Notes under the pieces: model-generated
Seen by the model: the letters and a program-made list of their open reading frames with translations, nothing else
What the model was told of the DNA's origin: nothing
Database searches by the model: none
Source of the DNA: Campylorhamphus procurvoides
Taxonomy: Eukaryota > Chordata > Aves > Passeriformes > Dendrocolaptidae
Reading direction: 5' to 3'
Assembly (NCBI GenBank): GCA_013396655.1
Contig: WBMV01007388.1
Coordinates: 43,421 to 107,420 of the forward strand
DNA: 64,000 bases
Shown here: in pieces, positions 1-13,300 of the stretch
Layout of the letters: every line of letters begins with the position of its first letter
Position numbering within the stretch: the first letter of the stretch is position 1
Program-made: the position numbers and the translations under genes

Positions 1-303
1 TCTGCCCTGCCCTGCCCTGCCCTGCCCTGCCTTGGGGTCCCGCTGCCCGGCCCTGCCCTGCCCTGCCTGGGGGTCCTGCTGCCCTGCCCTGCCCTGTCAA
101 GCCCTGCCCTGCCCTGCCCGGGGGTCCTGCTGCCCTGTCCAGCCCTGCCCTGCCCTGACCTGCCTGGGGGTCCTGCTGCCCTGTCCAGCCCTGCCCTGCC
201 CTGCCTGGGGGTCCTCCTGCCCTGCCTGGGGGTCCTCCTGCCCTGCCTGGGGGTCCCGCTGCCCTGCCCTGCCCGGCCCGGGGGTCCCGCTGCCCTGCCT
301 TGC
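1..303. repeat. GC-rich CCCTG-type minisatellite at window edge
   Basis: Irregular tandem repeats of a CCCTG/CCTGC pentamer are interspersed with a longer unit containing GGGGGTCC followed by TGCTGCC or CCGCTGCC. The array starts before the window edge, so its full length is unknown. The opposite strand is a run of short G tracts, so it could form G-quadruplexes. Open frames on both strands across this stretch are made of the repeat alone and I do not regard them as genes. Confidence 0.85.
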
Positions 304-571
304 TGCACCCGGCGAGGGCAAGGGGTGGTGCCCGCAGCACTCTCCCATATGCCTGAGCTTGAGCTGTGTCTGCTGAGGAAAGCAGAGAGGGGGAATGAGT
401 GGTCTCCTGGCTGACTTCTTTTCCTGACTCTGATCTTCCCTCCCCTCCACCTTGGCTGACTGAAGCTGGGGACAGCAGAGGCTTTGAAGTTCTGTGTCAG
501 ACAGTCGTGGTTGATGTTAGGAAGCACATGGGGTCATGTGTACCCAGAGAGCTGCTAAGACAAAAACTACC

Positions 572-573
<2 letters not shown>

Positions 574-638
<65 letters not shown>

Positions 639-662
639 GTCTGCCTGTCTGCCTGTCTGTCT
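574..662. repeat. (TATC)n microsatellite grading into (GTCTGCCT)n
   Basis: About 16 uninterrupted TATC/ATCT tetranucleotides run to about 638 and then degrade into GTCTGCCTGTCTGCC units. The pure part is long enough to be length-polymorphic. Confidence 0.95.
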
Positions 663-701
663 AATCTTTCTATCTCTCCTCTTGTTGTCAAGCATTTGCT
701 G

Positions 702-721
702 GTTGTTGTTGTTGTTGTTGT
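702..721. repeat. (TTG)n trinucleotide microsatellite
   Basis: A short run of GTT/TTG triplets lies about 40 bp after the tetranucleotide array. Confidence 0.85.
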
Positions 722-3700
722 CCATGCTCACGTATCCCTGTGGATGTTAATTGGCACTGCCTGCCCAGGCTACCTGCTGTACCTGATACAGGTGCTGTAG
801 GGCTGGTTATTGTTTATGTCTTTCCTGAATTGTAGATGCTACTGAAAAAGGTGATAACTGAAGAAATAGGAAAAATACAACAAAGGAATTAGTGACTTTT
901 ATGGGGGGATGTGTGTGGAAATCCTTTACTATGCTGTGTTGTGACTGTCATAATTCTGTTCACTTGAGTTTATTAAGTCAAAGCTGGAGCCATCCTTCAA
1001 GCCGAGTGTTTATGATACAGTAGTTAACTTCCACTTTAAATGAAGCTACATAGAAAAACTGGAGGCATATTTTTTTGTTTCCTGTTCATATGGATCTATA
1101 TTATGCACCACAAATACTGGATTTGTCTAGTGCTGTTTATAATTGCAGAACCATACAGTCTGTGGACAGCTTCACTTGAAACTGAGAACATTTAAATAAG
1201 TAAATTTTTCTTCAGTTCCACTGGCAAGCATACTGGCTAAAAGGGTAGTGCATCTCTGGTATTGGGAAGCAATGAGTGAAGCTCCTACATATTTAAACCT
1301 CCTGGTTTTCTGACAGTTCTACTTGGTGGGCATCCTCTGAGGGTACATGACAGATTTGGGTCCAAATAAAGTTGATTTTGTGTTTGTACCACTCAAGAAT
1401 ATTATAAAATTTCATTTTATGTTTTTCTATCCTCACATTATATCTCCATCTGCTTTAGTGACCCTGTAACACAACAAATCAGTGTTTCATTTGAAAATTT
1501 TCTTAACTAAACAATGAAAAATACTTCTGAAAGCCATTCTGTTTTAGGAGTATGATGCCTTCTTTGAGATCTTTATGGCTTTTTTCCTCATCAGATGAGT
1601 AATCTGCTTGAGATTCAACTCATTTTTTCCACAAACAAAGACAGGATCTTTTCTTTCTTCTCTGGGAAGCCCTTCTTCCCAACTGAGCTTCGTATTAATC
1701 AAGCTTGGTGTACTCTGCTTGGCACAGCATTCAGTAATCCAGGCAGTGATTTACAGTGTTGCAGCTGTGCAGTGTATCTGCACAGGACAGAATACTGTCA
1801 TCTCATCTTTATTAGGGTGACATCTGTCTTTTGGGAAAGTACATTCATGACATCATCCTAATAGCAGTGCATCTTGCAGCTCAGCAAAAATGGCTTTGGC
1901 AAAGGAGTCACAAAGAGTAATTAGGAACTCTGCAAGTCTTCAAAGTCTTGAAACCACAGATATAGTTCACTTGCTACATATTATAAAAAGGAATATTTGC
2001 GTTCATCTGGAGAGGGGGTTTAAGTTTCAGGTCCCTGTTAGATGGTGTCCACGTTTCTGTGAAGTCATATACAAGTTTGCTGGTGAAATTAGCGTAAAAG
2101 ACACTGAAAGTATGATTTTTTTCTTTTCTATGCACAAGAGTTTCAGGTTGGTTTAGGTAATCTGGTACTTTATTCTAGTGAAGCATAATGCTTTCTTTTG
2201 ATAACACTGCTTTTTCTGTTTCAGTATGGCTTCATACAATAAATTTATGTTTGTTCCATGGATCCATCAGGGCTGCATCTAACACTAGCATGTTGGAGCT
2301 TAACTCCCACCACAGGAAACTGCTTGTCCATGGCTTCTGTAAAGAAACAGGAAAAATTGCTTTGATAGCGTTAGCAGTTCTTAGTTTTGGAGAGCAAATC
2401 CTGTGGAAGGAGAATGAGATGTGGCCTCCTCCAGATGAGCTGTCAGAATTCAGGAAGGAACACTGGTCCATTGTCTGAAGCATGCTGGGCTGTTTGGACA
2501 CTGACTTGTGCTGGGCTTGGAGAGGGGAGAAATGGGCTGTCACCCATGTTTGGGAAAGGGAGCTCTAATGAGGGAATGCTGGCTCAGAAGGGGACATTTC
2601 TTGGCTGCCAGCTGGAGAAGCAACAGATTGTGGTGTTCTTTTCCCCTGCAACGCTGTGTGCTACCACTATGGTTTTTTGTGATGGTGGACAGGAAAAGAG
2701 AGAGGAAAAGGATGCTGAGCAAGGGGGAAGAGGTATGTGTTTTACACATTTTGAGGGGTGCTGGAGAGCACAGGGAAAAAGCTTGAGAATGGTTGTACTG
2801 AACTAAATTATGTAGGAAAAGGAAAGATCCTTTCTATTTGATCAGAGTAACACCTTTTTAAATTTATTTTTAGACTGGCAAAACCCACAAATTCTGCTCT
2901 TTTGTGGTCTTAGTCCTAGAATATTTATCAGGACCAGATCCATGCCTGACTTTCTGTGCTGAAGCTGCTAAGTTCCTCACAGTTCTCTTGTATTATTCTT
3001 CCTGAGACATTGACTAGTTTGATTATTTAAAAAAATATTTATTCTGTATTTAAATTTGTTCTGAGTTAGTCCTCTTCTGAACATTTAATCTGACTTCTAC
3101 ACCTCCCAACATTAGCATAAATGCATGTTATAACAACAAGAGCAAGTAGGGTAAATCCAGTACTTTAGATGTGGTTTCTGTGGAACATTAGCATATTTTT
3201 GCATTTAACTGACACTGGCGCTTTTTCTTTCCCTTGAAGCCTCATTCCACCTTTAGGTATGGTTACTATTAGTTTAGGATGTGTAGAAAATTTAAGAAAT
3301 GCACATGGGATTGTGTAGGGTTGGATAATAGCTTCAGAAGCTCTTAGAATGGATTTCCTGCATTTAAAATTCTACTGTTCAAGTGTTATGTTAAATACGT
3401 AACACTTAGGTGATCTCTGTTTTCCGCTTTTAAGAACAAATATGCAGCTTAGTGGACAAACATTTAGAATTCACTGCAAGTCTTTTCAAGATGGTTCTTC
3501 TTTGGAAGACAATGTCTGCTTTGAAATATCAGTGATATTTCAGTGATATCCATCTTTTTTATTAAAGGAGATATTCCTAGTAAGAGATTCTATTCTGTCT
3601 GCAATAATATTGCTTCTTATTAGACACAGAGAATCAGATCTCCTTGTATAGTCTGTTTAGGATCATTCATCGTAAAGTACTGGCCTCTTTGAAACAAATA

Positions 3701-3942
3701 ACTGTCTTTGCACATGCACTGGTGAAAGCAAATAAGGTATGAAAACTCATATAAATACTTCTCTATGATGTGTAAGATGATAGATGTATAGAAGTATAGA
3801 TGATCCATGTATTTGCAGGATTAGAGCCTAAAAAAGAAAATAGGTTGTATTGAAAACCTGAAAATGAAGGGAAAAATTTATTTGAGCAAAAGGAAATTTC
3901 ATGATTCAATGCAAGGTTTTGTTGTTTGGGTTTTTTTTGCAG
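722..3942. other. NSUN7 5' flank or first intron, no supported gene
   Basis: This is moderately AT-rich DNA with scattered short open frames of no recognisable product. The NSUN7 start codon lies in an exon that begins at an acceptor site (AG at 3941-3942), so at least one non-coding first exon must lie in this stretch or upstream of the window. I could not identify it; no CpG-rich promoter with a clear donor is visible here. Confidence 0.5.
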
Positions 3943-4302
3943 AGCCAGCACAATTGTGACTTGCACTTACACAGTCATCAACTGGAAAAATGCCAGGTTC
4001 TAAAAGTAGCTTGGTGTCTTCACATGAGGATGTTATAAATGTTACATCAGACTTGAATGAAATTAAAATTCCAGATGAAAAAGGATCTGTTACAAAAAGA
4101 ACAATGACTCTGATTAAGAAGAATGGCTATCCCGACTCCGTATACATGAATGCAGCCAAGATTTTTCAAGGCATTCATACTGAAAAGAGTAAGGATAGAA
4201 TGCTGGTGCGGTATGGCAATAACTTAGAATCTCCCATGCTGGCTTTTAAAGATGAGCATTGCCGGCGTGTATCTTATGAACTGGCTTTCAGTGCTCTAAA
4301 AT
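3943..4302 (+). CDS. NSUN7: NSUN7 first coding exon (5' UTR 3943-3989)
   Basis: The acceptor is a T-rich tract ending GCAG at 3939-3942 and the donor is GTAAGT at 4303. The exon encodes residues 1-104 and ends in phase 1. The first 40 residues are weakly conserved. The conserved family block starts at [10 protein letters not shown] and ends with YELAFSALK. An upstream in-frame TGA fixes the ATG at 3990. Confidence 0.92.
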
Positions 4303-7300
4303 GTAAGTACAAAACTTTTCCAAGAGTTGCCAACAGAAATGATGTAGCAGGGAAAACATGGGAAAACAAAATGTACAGTGTTTGCCTGACAGCAGAGATC
4401 TGGGGAATTTTTTGTTAAACTGCAGGTTATTACTAGTCTACTTGTATCCCTCAAATATTTAAATATAGCTAAGTGTTATTAGCCTTTTGTGAAATCAAAC
4501 ATTTAAACCCTATACTTTTTCATGTCAAGGGATTATTTAAAGTTGCTACTGTTTGTGATTGAATTTGCCCTTAATTTTCATGATGTTTAAACTTCCAGTT
4601 TAGTGATTTATAAGGTTTTCTTTTTCTTCCATAGAATCTTGTAGATTTCATAGCATAACTTGTCCACATTTTTTTTTTCAGATCAAAGTCTTCTTGAGGA
4701 AATACTGTTAGACAGTGGTGCTTACCCATGCCACTCAATAGTAAGTGAAGGTTATTGTGAGGAAATAAATTCTTGTATTTTCTGCATTGATGTAATTAGA
4801 ATCTTTTCTGAGGATTCTGCAACATTCTTCAAAACAACCTTTGTTGTTTTGAATTATATAACAGCCTCGGAGTGAAATATTGCTGACCTTTTTAGATAGT
4901 TGTCTAAAGCATGCATCTCCAAAGTACTAGATATGTTGTTTGTGAGATTCTCTTGCCCCTTACTGCTGGTAATCAAAACCTTCAAAGAAAGGAGGTGGGA
5001 GAGCAAGCCATAAACTTTATTGCAGTGTAGTACTTGCTCAGTGATATCGTCCCTGTCCATGTATCTTCCTTTCCACCTGTGTCCTCTCATGAGCAGGGTA
5101 AAAAAAATCATGTGTCCTTCCTGTCCTTTGGAGTTAGTGTAGAGTAAACCCCATCGGACAAATAAATGCACTGAACCCATGTTTCATTTCTTGGGCAAAC
5201 TGTACTGTGTACAAATATTGTAATGGCATAAATTGGTCCAGTTTACTCTCTCAACACACCTTCCTGCTTTGACATGAAAAGAAATTCTAGAGCTCACAGA
5301 GTAATTTGCTGTTCCTTCCAGTTTAGTCTTTGATGCCTTTGAAAATTACAAGATGAACTTGAACTGATGTTATTTGTGGAGGTTGATGTCAGCAGGCAAA
5401 TGATCTAAGACATTTATCTTTGGCTTGTTTTGGTAAGGAAGTAAGACTTATGTGCTAACATTCTGTGTTTGGTGGTATTTCCCTAATAACTTGAGTTTCC
5501 TAACTAATTTTGGTCATATTTGTGAGAAGGTGAGCATTTTAGAAAGCATCATAACTATAGGAATTTCATGGAAAGAGGTAGACAATTGTAACTGATGTGC
5601 TGCTAATTATTGTCCTTCAGCAGGTGATGCTCCCTAGTTTAAACAGCTAGATGTGGGAAGGAGATTTTACATAAATCCCAATAGCAGAGTGGTTATTACA
5701 ACTGAGTGTATCGATTGCTGTACATGGAGGAATTCCTCAAGAGATGAACTGATAGACGAGAAGTTTTTGTTAGCTTTGCTCTTAAATTACTTTATGAGGA
5801 GCAAATAATTTTAGCATTTCAATTATGATAAGTTTAGAAGTTGTTAAGATACATTGTTTTATCTGTGTCTCTAGAATATGTTTAATTTTGATAAACTAAA
5901 TAACTTACAAGATGTGTATTTGAGTTTTTTAAATAAAAACAATCTTCAGTGTTTTATTAGCTCTCCACAAAGAATTACTTTCATATTCTTACAAATAAGA
6001 ATTTCAGTGAAGTTTTTAATGCCTTTTACGTGGGGGACTGCTGTTTGATATGGATCTTTGCAGAAGTAAGGCCTGCTTTGTGTCACTTTTGCTGTCCATC
6101 TGCTTTTCTCTTGCAGCCAGATGAGTTAACCAGCTTGCTTGTTGTGATGCTTTATGACCTACAAGACCGAAAGTTTGAAGCACAAAAGATTTTTGATGAA
6201 GAGGAACCTGTAGCAGAAGTTCAGGAAGTAGGGCATTATCTGTACAGGTATATGTGCCATGAGCTTTTTTTTGTTGATTATATATAAGCAAAAATACAGA
6301 TTTGTGTAACCAGTGCCTTTTAGAAATAATTATTAAATATGTCTTTCATCTTCAGATTTAGTGGGCTTTTTATTTTTAATGAGAGCCTAGTTTGAAGGGA
6401 AACTTTCATATTTATATAGTTAAGAAAAATACAGCTAACAGACCATCCTGATATTGTGGATTATTTTGCTAGTGTTTTATTTTGGCATTGTTGAAACTTT
6501 TTTCATACAATTTTAGGGAAGAAATTAAATATTCAGTAAATTTTCATAAATATAAGTGTAATAGAATCAGGATGTCATGGAATGGAATAACATCAATTTA
6601 TTTAGCATTACTTCTATTATGGAACTTTGTTAAATATTTATTATTTTAAAAAATTAGAACAAAAAAGAGGGTACATAAAATACACATTTTAATATTTATA
6701 ATTTCTTTCATCAGTCAATTGATGAACTCTAAAGGTATTTTATTAGACAAATTATGTTGCAGCTGGATTTAGAATAGCCCAGAAAGTTCATGAATATCTT
6801 ACATGCAAGGTATTTCTGGGGAGCGGTAAGTAATATATCTGAAGTAGTTCACCAGCAATTTTTATTTGCTTTGAATTATCATGTATCAAGAGTACGCATA
6901 AGCTTGTGGGGAGAAAAGACTGGGAATATTTTCTCTGACATTTTCATGTAATGATAATAAAATTGACTGCTGGTTGCCATCATACCGTACATACTTAGAG
7001 GTCAGCTTTCATCAAATGCTCATTCTGCACATATATGTATTTACATCTTCAAACATGCAAATGAATCTGATGATTGTATTCCACAGATAGCAGTTCCAAA
7101 ACATACTGGGGATTTTTTTAACTGTTTGAGAAAGTGTATGTATTTGAGAGTCGCCTGTCATAATTCCAGTCCCACCTGCATTTAAATGAAATAATCTTAG
7201 CTGTGGACTACAACCTTGCGTCTACTGTTGTCTGGGGTAGGAGATGTTCTTTCTAAACTTGTGACTATGCTTTTGTAGTTGTAGGATCAAATTGGCAGCT

Positions 7301-10300
7301 GCACTAGCACGATGTCGCATCAAATATGATGCTCTTTCAATTGAGTACTTTCTACCAGAAACCATATGGAAGCAGGAACAAAGGGTTTCTGCTTTACCTT
7401 TCTGGGTTTGGATAAACACATATAAAATCAGGTAAGGTCTTTAAAGTATCATCTGATATTGATGTTTTACATATGAAGTGATATAGTTTGCTCCATGCTT
7501 GTTTTAGAGTTTCCAGGTTATATTATTACCAGTAATTTAAAATTCTTAGAGAAAATTCTGCTTAGTTGAGTGCCATTGTCTTATGTTTGTTTGCAGTTTT
7601 TTATATATTGCAGTAATGGCATTCATACACTGTAACAAGGTTGTGAAACAGTTTTTCTTACTATTTTTTTTGCTTGTGTGGATGTTTAGCTAAATAAACA
7701 AGGAAATAAAGTTAAAAATATGGGTGAATAAACTTGGTGACAAAAGATAGAGGAAACATCTGTAAAAGTGGGTGTATTAGTGTAAGCCATAATCTTGGCA
7801 AAGGGTGTTAAGACAGACACAATACTTAAACTTAGTGTTTATTCTGTAAGGATAGTGTAAACTTGAAATAAAAATGCACTTTTAAAAATCCTTATGTTCT
7901 GTAGACTACTATATATGTAATACTAGTGTTCCCAGTTCTGTACTGTGATACATGAACCATACTAGATTATCCTGTTACCTGTTTTGTTGGACAGGTAATC
8001 CATTTTAAAACGTTTTCAGGAATTTTGCGTTCCTGGTCTTGTCTTGGGCCAATGTTTGGTGCTTAGAAGATTATGTGTCTTACTTTGGTTGTGACTTTGC
8101 AATGCTTAAATAAGACTGAACTAAAAGCTGCGCATTCATCCTACATTTAATGTACCATTTAAGGCTATGGCACTGTCTGAAATTGCATTTCAACAAACAA
8201 GTGTTGCTATATATACACCCTTAAATCTTTATGATATTTCAATTGCTAACCTCAGCAGTTACACCTTCATTACATTTATGCAAGGATTCTTTCAGTTATC
8301 AGCCATTAAAATCATTGGCAAATTGGGCTAAATTGAAAGCAACTGAAAGAACTAAAGCATTCCAGCAGTAAATTGACTACGATGTCTCCTGAGCACATGG
8401 ACATTTCCTTTTTGATGGTTTGAATCATCCTCTGAAGACACACACCTCTTTCTTAATTAATTTTCTCAGACTTATTAACTTAATTGGTTTAAACCAGAAT
8501 TTACATGCCTAAAATAGAGTAAGTTCCCCTCCTGCAGGCAGCATGGCGGTCTATACCTATATATTTATGCATATGTATACACACACTAATAGATGCCAAA
8601 TATTCATATAATCACTGTGGACTATGTTGCTTAAGTAACTCTTGTATATTTAATGGTCAGAGTTGTATGTTAACAGCCTTCAAGATGTTATCAGAGATTT
8701 GGAGATGAAGGGACTCACAAAGGTTGAATCTGTCTCAGACTTTGACCATTACACGTATGCTATGGACCAACATTGCCATGATGTATTGGTTTTTCCTTCC
8801 TCTCTTAAAGAAGAATTGCTTGATTTAGATCTTTTTGCCGATTGCAAACTCCTACTGCAGGTGAGTTGATGTCACCCTTTAGTCAGATGATATGCAAACT
8901 AAAGTAATTGCTAGCAGGAACATATCAAACTGGCATTTTCACTAGATTTCACTATGTTTTCTGGAAAATTTATCCTCAAAATTTATTGCCCAATTTAAAA
9001 AGTGATTCAGTATTCAATATTCAATTTCAGTTTGTGTATTTTTAATAGAAGACTTACTGAAAAGAACTATACATGAGAGCCCCATAGGTGATCAGAATAG
9101 CTATCCCTGATTAGTTTTTTCCTCCCTTCTTTCCCATTTGCTGTGAAAACAATGAATTACTTTTCTAATTTGGAAAAGAACGTTGGCATTCATAGAAACC
9201 AAAACAGCTGGTTGTACTTAATTTTTGTGTCATTGTTTTCTAGGATAAGTCTCGCAGTCTTGCTGTACACTCTGCACAGGCACTGTTGAATGCAGGTGAC
9301 GACATTATAGTGGCTCACATAGGTTCCCATCTGACCATTGCCCATATGTCAGTGCTCACAAATCATGGCATGTCCACAATTTTTGTTTGTGGTGTGAAAT
9401 CTTCAGCAAAAGAAGAAGAACTGAGGAATATTTTCAATCATATGGGATGTGAAAGTAGGTGCTGAAACAGTTGGTATGTGAAAAGTATTGTAATACAGAT
9501 GTCTGAGATACCACTAAATACGGCATAATTCTATCAGATTTCAGACATCACTTATTTGAAGACTTGGGGAGGCCAGTAACAACTTTTTTTTTGTCACAAG
9601 GTGAACTGACAGCAATTCGGTTGCAGATTAACCATGTCATAAATGGAAGCTTCTGAAATGTCAGGATTAATTTTTCCATTGAAGTGCTTACTGTATAGCA
9701 GCTGGTGTTGCTGGGAGCTGGGAGCTTTAGGGTCCATTTGTTTGGTGTTTTGGCTGTTGCTTTCAGTCTGATTTTCAGCTGTTTGAGAGTGTTGATTCAA
9801 AACACAGGCACTTGCCCAGTTTATCCGGAGGGTACGATGAGAACAGAATGCAGCAGGGCTCTGCAACTCCATTATCTGTCTTTTCAGTGGAAGATGGGGG
9901 TCTAGCTAGCCCTTCAATCCATTTGAAATTCATAGGGCATACTTTGGAGGATCTGGGTCTAGCAGGGTCTAGCCCTGTCAAAATCTGTGTAACACCACAG
10001 TCTCTTCACCTGTATCACCTGTATGCAGGCTTGCTTGCAATGTATAACTGTTGAGTTCTTCCTTGTTTTTTTCAGATATTCAATTGTTACATGAAGATTT
10101 TACTGAGCTTGAACCAACAGACTCAAGACTTCAAAAGGCAACAGTTATTTTGCTGCTACCACAATGCTCTGGATTGGGTGTCGGCAATCCAATGGAGTTT
10201 ATTTTAAGTGAGCACAGAGGTAAATTTTGATAAAATATCTAGCTCATGCTTTCTGGTAGGAATAAATTCAAGTATTGTGGTCTAGACAGTGTAGGTGCTT

Positions 10301-13300
10301 CAGTAAATTGTATAATTTTGTTAAAAACCCCTTATTGCTATAAAATATATATATTAACTTGAATAATTCTGTGTCTGCTTCCAGTTGGTAGTATGAAGTT
10401 TGAGGGTTTTTCTGGGGAGCAGAATGTATATAGCTTTCTTTAAGTCAAAAGACTATAAGCAGAAAATTTATTTCAAGATAGCAACATGTATATAATTTTC
10501 CATTTGCTTACATTCCTTTATTGACTGCTTATGTAAGTCTGTTCACTGCACAGTTTTCATTAAACAGAATCAAATAAGAGACACCAGTAATTATAGGTAA
10601 AGAAGGAAAGTGAATAAATTAGGCATTCCTTAGTATTCTAATTTGTAGAACCTACCTTCTAACTGCACCAGTAACAACCAGGTCTGTTTCTGCAAACAAC
10701 TGAATTTTAAGACACTGGTGCAAGTTCCAATACTAAAATTTGCAACTCTCTGCTATTAGATGCAGGATTGCTGCGAGACCTTTTCCAGGGATTTGTGTCT
10801 GAGGATAAACTCAGTATTCTTGCTGAAAGGCAGCTTAAGGAGTTGATTCATGCACTGAAATGTAAGTGTGCTAGTTCTCCAATTTCTGGGAAAACCTTAT
10901 ACCATCAATTCTGTTGTACTATCACCAGTTTTTATATAGTTAAAAATACATGGATTACTTTATTAATTAATAATAAACATGTAACCAAAACCCCTGAATA
11001 ACGATCTCCTCCAGTCTGAAGCTGTTTCTGTTGTCCTAGTGTTCATCAGACATTAATGCAATAGTTTTCAGTATTGTGTATAGAACTGGCTTATGGCTTA
11101 GTCCTACTCTGCTTTGGAAATGCTGCAAATGTAGTCAGACTCCATCTGCATGCTGTCGCTTTCTTCCTCTCTCTTTTGGTAGCTTTGTGAAAACACTGGA
11201 TGCAGTTTTCAATTTGTGCAGCAATCTGCAAATATTTAATATTTTAATTATTAAAACCCACTACAGATTGCATACTAATGTGTGCAGGAGGGTATTTTTA
11301 CTGGTAAAAGTGACATCCAAGCATAATTTTTATGCATCTTTCAGTCCTTACCAAGCCACTGTCTGTATGAAGAATCTGAACAGTAGAAAATTTGTTTTGT
11401 TTTGTAGTTAACAAAGTACAAGCTATTGTTTACTGCACTTGTTCAGTTTACCCACAAGAAAATGAGCTAGTAGTGAAAAAAGCACTGGAGTATGGAGTGG
11501 AAGGAGATAAACCATATAGGTATGGAATGAGTAGTTTTATCTATGGAAAAAAATAAAGTATAACTTTAAATTGTAGCATAATTCTTATCTTCTAGACTGA
11601 TATGTGCCGTGCATTAAATTGATATTTAAAACAGTTTTTGCTGTCTGTCATGCCATTCTTTCTGATGTTTGTGAGAGTACTTAGGAGAATTCTATGGACT
11701 TTTTAATATTTTTGTTCATCTCAAATTGAGATGGGAGGAAAGCATCACTGGTTGGAAATAACAGTCTTCTGATAGAGCTACTGCTTTTATTGTACTGGTA
11801 TTCAGAAAATGAAGCTAGGTAAAGATAAAATGGAGACTAGAAGTCAGGGTACTTGCTAGTATGCTCTCAGCTTCTGACCTAGAATGATCAGTTTCAAAGG
11901 AAAAATAAATTAAATTGTGAGAATAATATAGAAGAATAAGGACCCATTTCTGTATTCAGATGAATGACTTCTGGGGACAACAGCTTACAGTAAAAGATCA
12001 TCCTGTGCAATCATAACAAATACATATATATATATATGAAAAAAGTATGTGTTCTGTATACTTTATATGTAGTTAAAACCTGTCAGCTGTCACTCCTGTC
12101 AGCTGTCACCCCAGTCAGACAGAGAAATAGTTAGAAAACTGATGGGTACTTTCTGGATTTTCCTTTCAGTCACAGTAGATGAATGCACACAGTTGGTGCT
12201 CCCTTGCACATAGCTACAATAGTTGATTATGAGATGCAGGTTAAAAAAGTTTATGTTGCCAAAAGCCCAGAAGAGTAATATTATATTTTTAGATTTCCTA
12301 CTACCTTAGATGATGGTAATAACCTGGCTATCACAGAGAAAGTTATTGTGGCTCGAAATATTAATGTAATTAAATTTTGCATGATTAAAATGGTAAATGT
12401 TAACTATGGCCAGTCCAAAGAATTTTTAAAAGTTGTATGTTATTAGTAAGGTTAAGACATAGTGCAACAAAATGCATCTTTCCTGCAATTCACTGATAAA
12501 AAATAGCAGCCTGCTTGAATTTTTACACTAAGAGGCATGAAATCAGGGTTTGTCTTGCCAACGATACTATCCTAGTCTAAAAGCATCTACGGACTCTTGC
12601 TGTAACTTGCATGTTCCTTCGGAATTTGAAATGTTGTGGAGTCTGTCATGTCTTGATCTTTATGTGGCTATTACTCTCTGGGGAGAACTGGGAGGGACTT
12701 TGAACATCATGGTCTCCAAATTAATTGAACACAAATAATATATAAATTCATAACACATATAATAGAATTTGTATTAAAAAATTCCCAGAGCCTTATTTTA
12801 GAAAAAAATGCCCCTTGTGTAAAACACCTCCCCTTCCCCCAAAGGCAAACCAAACTCTATTCAGTGTTTTGCAAAAACTTCATGAAACTTGTCAAACCAC
12901 CAAATGATGCTTTTGCTTTCTCATACAAGGCAATCTAGATGTCAGAAAGGGACAAAAAAATTACATTAGGATTTTTGCAGACATGAGCATATTTGTGACT
13001 GAAGACTGACTGAGCTTTCTGGATAACTATTTCAGAATCCATTTCTCCCACACTGTCATGGAGTGTCTTGGATATTTTCATGCACAGCTCTTGCTACAAT
13101 AAAGCTGCCAGTAACCCTCATGAACAGAGCAGTAATAGAACACCATAAATAAAATATATGGCATGATCATGCCTGTCTTGGGATGAAAGCTCAAGCAATT
13201 TAAGATGCACATACTACTTGCAACAATTCCTTTTACACTTTCCTTAGAATTACTTATTTGACTAAAATAATGCAGTAGAGAATGAAAAAACTCTTGCAGA

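Noticed and set aside
32..450. Open frames of 114 and 117 codons on opposite strands
   Set aside because: They consist of the GC-rich pentamer repeat translated; no gene-like composition.
399..800. 133-codon frame with LSIYLSIYLS repeats
   Set aside because: It is the TATC microsatellite translated.
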